64,000 bases of DNA, from the NCBI RefSeq assembly GCF_014529535.1, contig NW_023503493.1:9890001-9954000 (forward strand), in the 5' to 3' direction. This DNA is from Bradysia coprophila. Taxonomy: Eukaryota; Arthropoda; Insecta; Diptera; Sciaridae. This document shows positions 62,601 through 64,000 of this stretch, piece after piece. The position numbers were made by a program, and so were the translations under genes. Position 1 is the stretch's first letter, and every line of letters begins with the position of its first letter. The notes under the pieces were generated by a model, which saw only the letters and a program-made list of their open reading frames with translations, was not told the DNA's origin and made no database searches.

Positions 62601-63661
62601 AGCCCCGTACGATGTTCCTTTCAAACGTAACACAAATTTCAAACTGACCTACAATTTCCTCAGTCCTATATTAACCTATATTTACCTATAAATAAACAAT
62701 TTACTGATAAATATGCTAGTATATAGCTCAAAATAACTATCTATACCGTTATATAGCTCAATATAGCTATATATATTTATATATAGATATCCATATTTGG
62801 GATCCTTGAAACACCCCACACACGTAACCACTCACTTCCCACTGATCAGTGACTTTGTAAGTATCATTTTCACCGATTTATATTGATTTTACAAAAATCC
62901 AAAATGGCGGTCGACGGCCATTTTGTTAAGAGGTGGAAAGTAGTACGACTGCTTTACATTCGTTAGTACCTTTCAAACAAAAAAAAATCATGAAATTCGG
63001 TCAAAATTTACTCGAGATATTGACAAAATACTCCACGTTCACTGTACGGCCGAGTAGCCTCATATAAGCTCACTCCAAGAGACCTAGCTCACGCTCCGGT
63101 CAACCTAATTTCATTTCTTTTTTTTCCCTTATTGGTACGGTCAATACCTATCTATTGAAGCAAAATCCATCTAAATACGTTCAAATTTGGCCAAACTACA
63201 ATCAAAAACGGCTTGCCGCCCTGTACCTAGTTTACACCAAGGGGTCTAACTCACGAGTCGGTCATCGAATTTCCATAAACTTTTTTTTGTCGATAGGTAT
63301 TGTAAATACCTTTCATTTGATGTATCACTTACAAGTGTAGCCTTTAAATGGCCAGAGAAATCTTTGGAAACGTTAAAGCACTTATGGGGCCCCAGCTCGG
63401 GAGGGGTCGACCCAAAATCGCCCATCTTCGAACTTAGCCTCACAATTTCAAGTACCTTTCAGGGAAAAAAAATTTGAAATAGGATTTGATTTACTCAAGA
63501 TATCGACGTGACAGACGGACAGACGGACAGACAAAATTTTTATTGCTGATTCGTCATCTATGAACATAGGCAAACACTTTGCCCTTACCGCCTGCTTCGA
63601 ATTCCATCAATTACACACGGCACCGTAATCCTATAAGCCCCTTCGTACTTCGTACGGGGCT
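62601..63661. mobile_element. Possible 1.06-kb element with AGCCCCGTACGA ends
   Basis: AGCCCCGTACGA at 62601-62612 is matched inverted at 63650-63661 (TCGTACGGGGCT). A (GACAGACG)n stretch lies at about 63510-63532. AT-rich TATATAGCTC repeats lie at 62711-62790. The paired phrases ATTTCATTTCTTTTTTTTCC near 63110 and GAATTTCCATAAACTTTTTT near 63265 suggest internal duplication. No protein is encoded. The same AGCCCCGTACGA motif also occurs at 62449, so the left edge could lie there. Confidence 0.5.
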
Positions 63662-64000
63662 AGAAAATTCGCCGTTTTCGCTTGTCTTCCATAATGACGT
63701 TGGTTTAAATTGTAACTAGTCAGTCGTGAAACTGCGCTGACAGATTGTACAACATGAATACATGCTTATTAAATTTTAGCACTAGGAGTTCTCTCTTCAA
63801 TAGCTGAATTATAACTGAATTCTATCTTTTTGTAACTCAGTTCCATTTTTTTTCCATTTTCTCTCCCAAAACGTCATCTATTAAGTATTACTGAAGTATT
63901 ACTTACGTTTCTGAAGTTAAACGATAACTTTTTTCTAATAATTTCTATAAAAAAGCATGATTTCCGTGGATTTCCGTGGATTTTGTTGGAATTGGGTGCA

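Noticed and set aside
1..64000. tRNA, rRNA or snRNA genes
   Set aside because: While reading I found no tRNA-like B box with matching arms and no rRNA-like stretch. A covariance-model search would be needed to exclude them fully.

Overview
This is a stretch of AT-rich nuclear DNA from an insect, most probably a fly or midge (Diptera). The genes have short introns of 58-66 bp with GT...AG borders, AATAAA signals and long repeat-filled gaps. Every protein I recognise is of animal type, and the diacylglycerol kinase exons resemble the fly form most closely. I cannot name the species; a lower dipteran such as a fungus gnat or gall midge is a guess.

Five protein-coding loci can be supported. On the minus strand is a secreted dienelactone-hydrolase-like gene (4248-5582, four exons) that lacks the usual nucleophile segment. 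On the plus strand is an intronless GSK-3/shaggy paralogue (13834-15063). On the minus strand is Rpn2/PSMD1, the large scaffold of the 26S proteasome lid-base (22183-25667, three exons). On the plus strand are pyridoxamine-5'-phosphate oxidase (29336-30915, five exons) and the first two coding exons of diacylglycerol kinase eta (36722-36838 and 47488-47598). The kinase continues past the right edge through an intron of more than 16 kb. These genes do not form a pathway: they cover vitamin B6 salvage, protein turnover, and Wnt/insulin and lipid signalling. A degenerate reading frame for a possible secreted or ectodomain protein lies at 58685-59647.

The rest is dominated by mobile-element debris. 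Two dead non-LTR retrotransposons are present (1740-3990 minus, 31123-32891 plus), together with an isolated transposon-type C-terminal domain (45744-46127). Many small non-autonomous DNA elements still show terminal inverted repeats and target-site duplications. Elements with 8-bp duplications, as in hAT, lie at 4995-5380, 6148-7835, 17908-18071, 26607-26760 and 48636-49074. One TTAA (piggyBac-type) element lies at 34365-34814, and one element with an 11-bp duplication sits inside the first retrotransposon (2963-3501).

The most unusual feature of the window is the density of palindromes. There is a perfect 235-bp-arm palindrome (8784-9278), an inverted repeat with arms of about 0.87 kb immediately upstream of PNPO (27517-29252), and further inverted repeats at 49591-49917 and 61972-62145. 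Several elements are built from arrays of short palindromes. The most striking is in PNPO intron 3, where 26 copies of an ATAATAT/ATATTAT-centred palindrome are spaced alternately 20 and 21 bp apart for 510 bp.

All coordinates come from reading the sequence by eye. Splice sites were chosen because they restore phase and family similarity; no search or alignment program was run.
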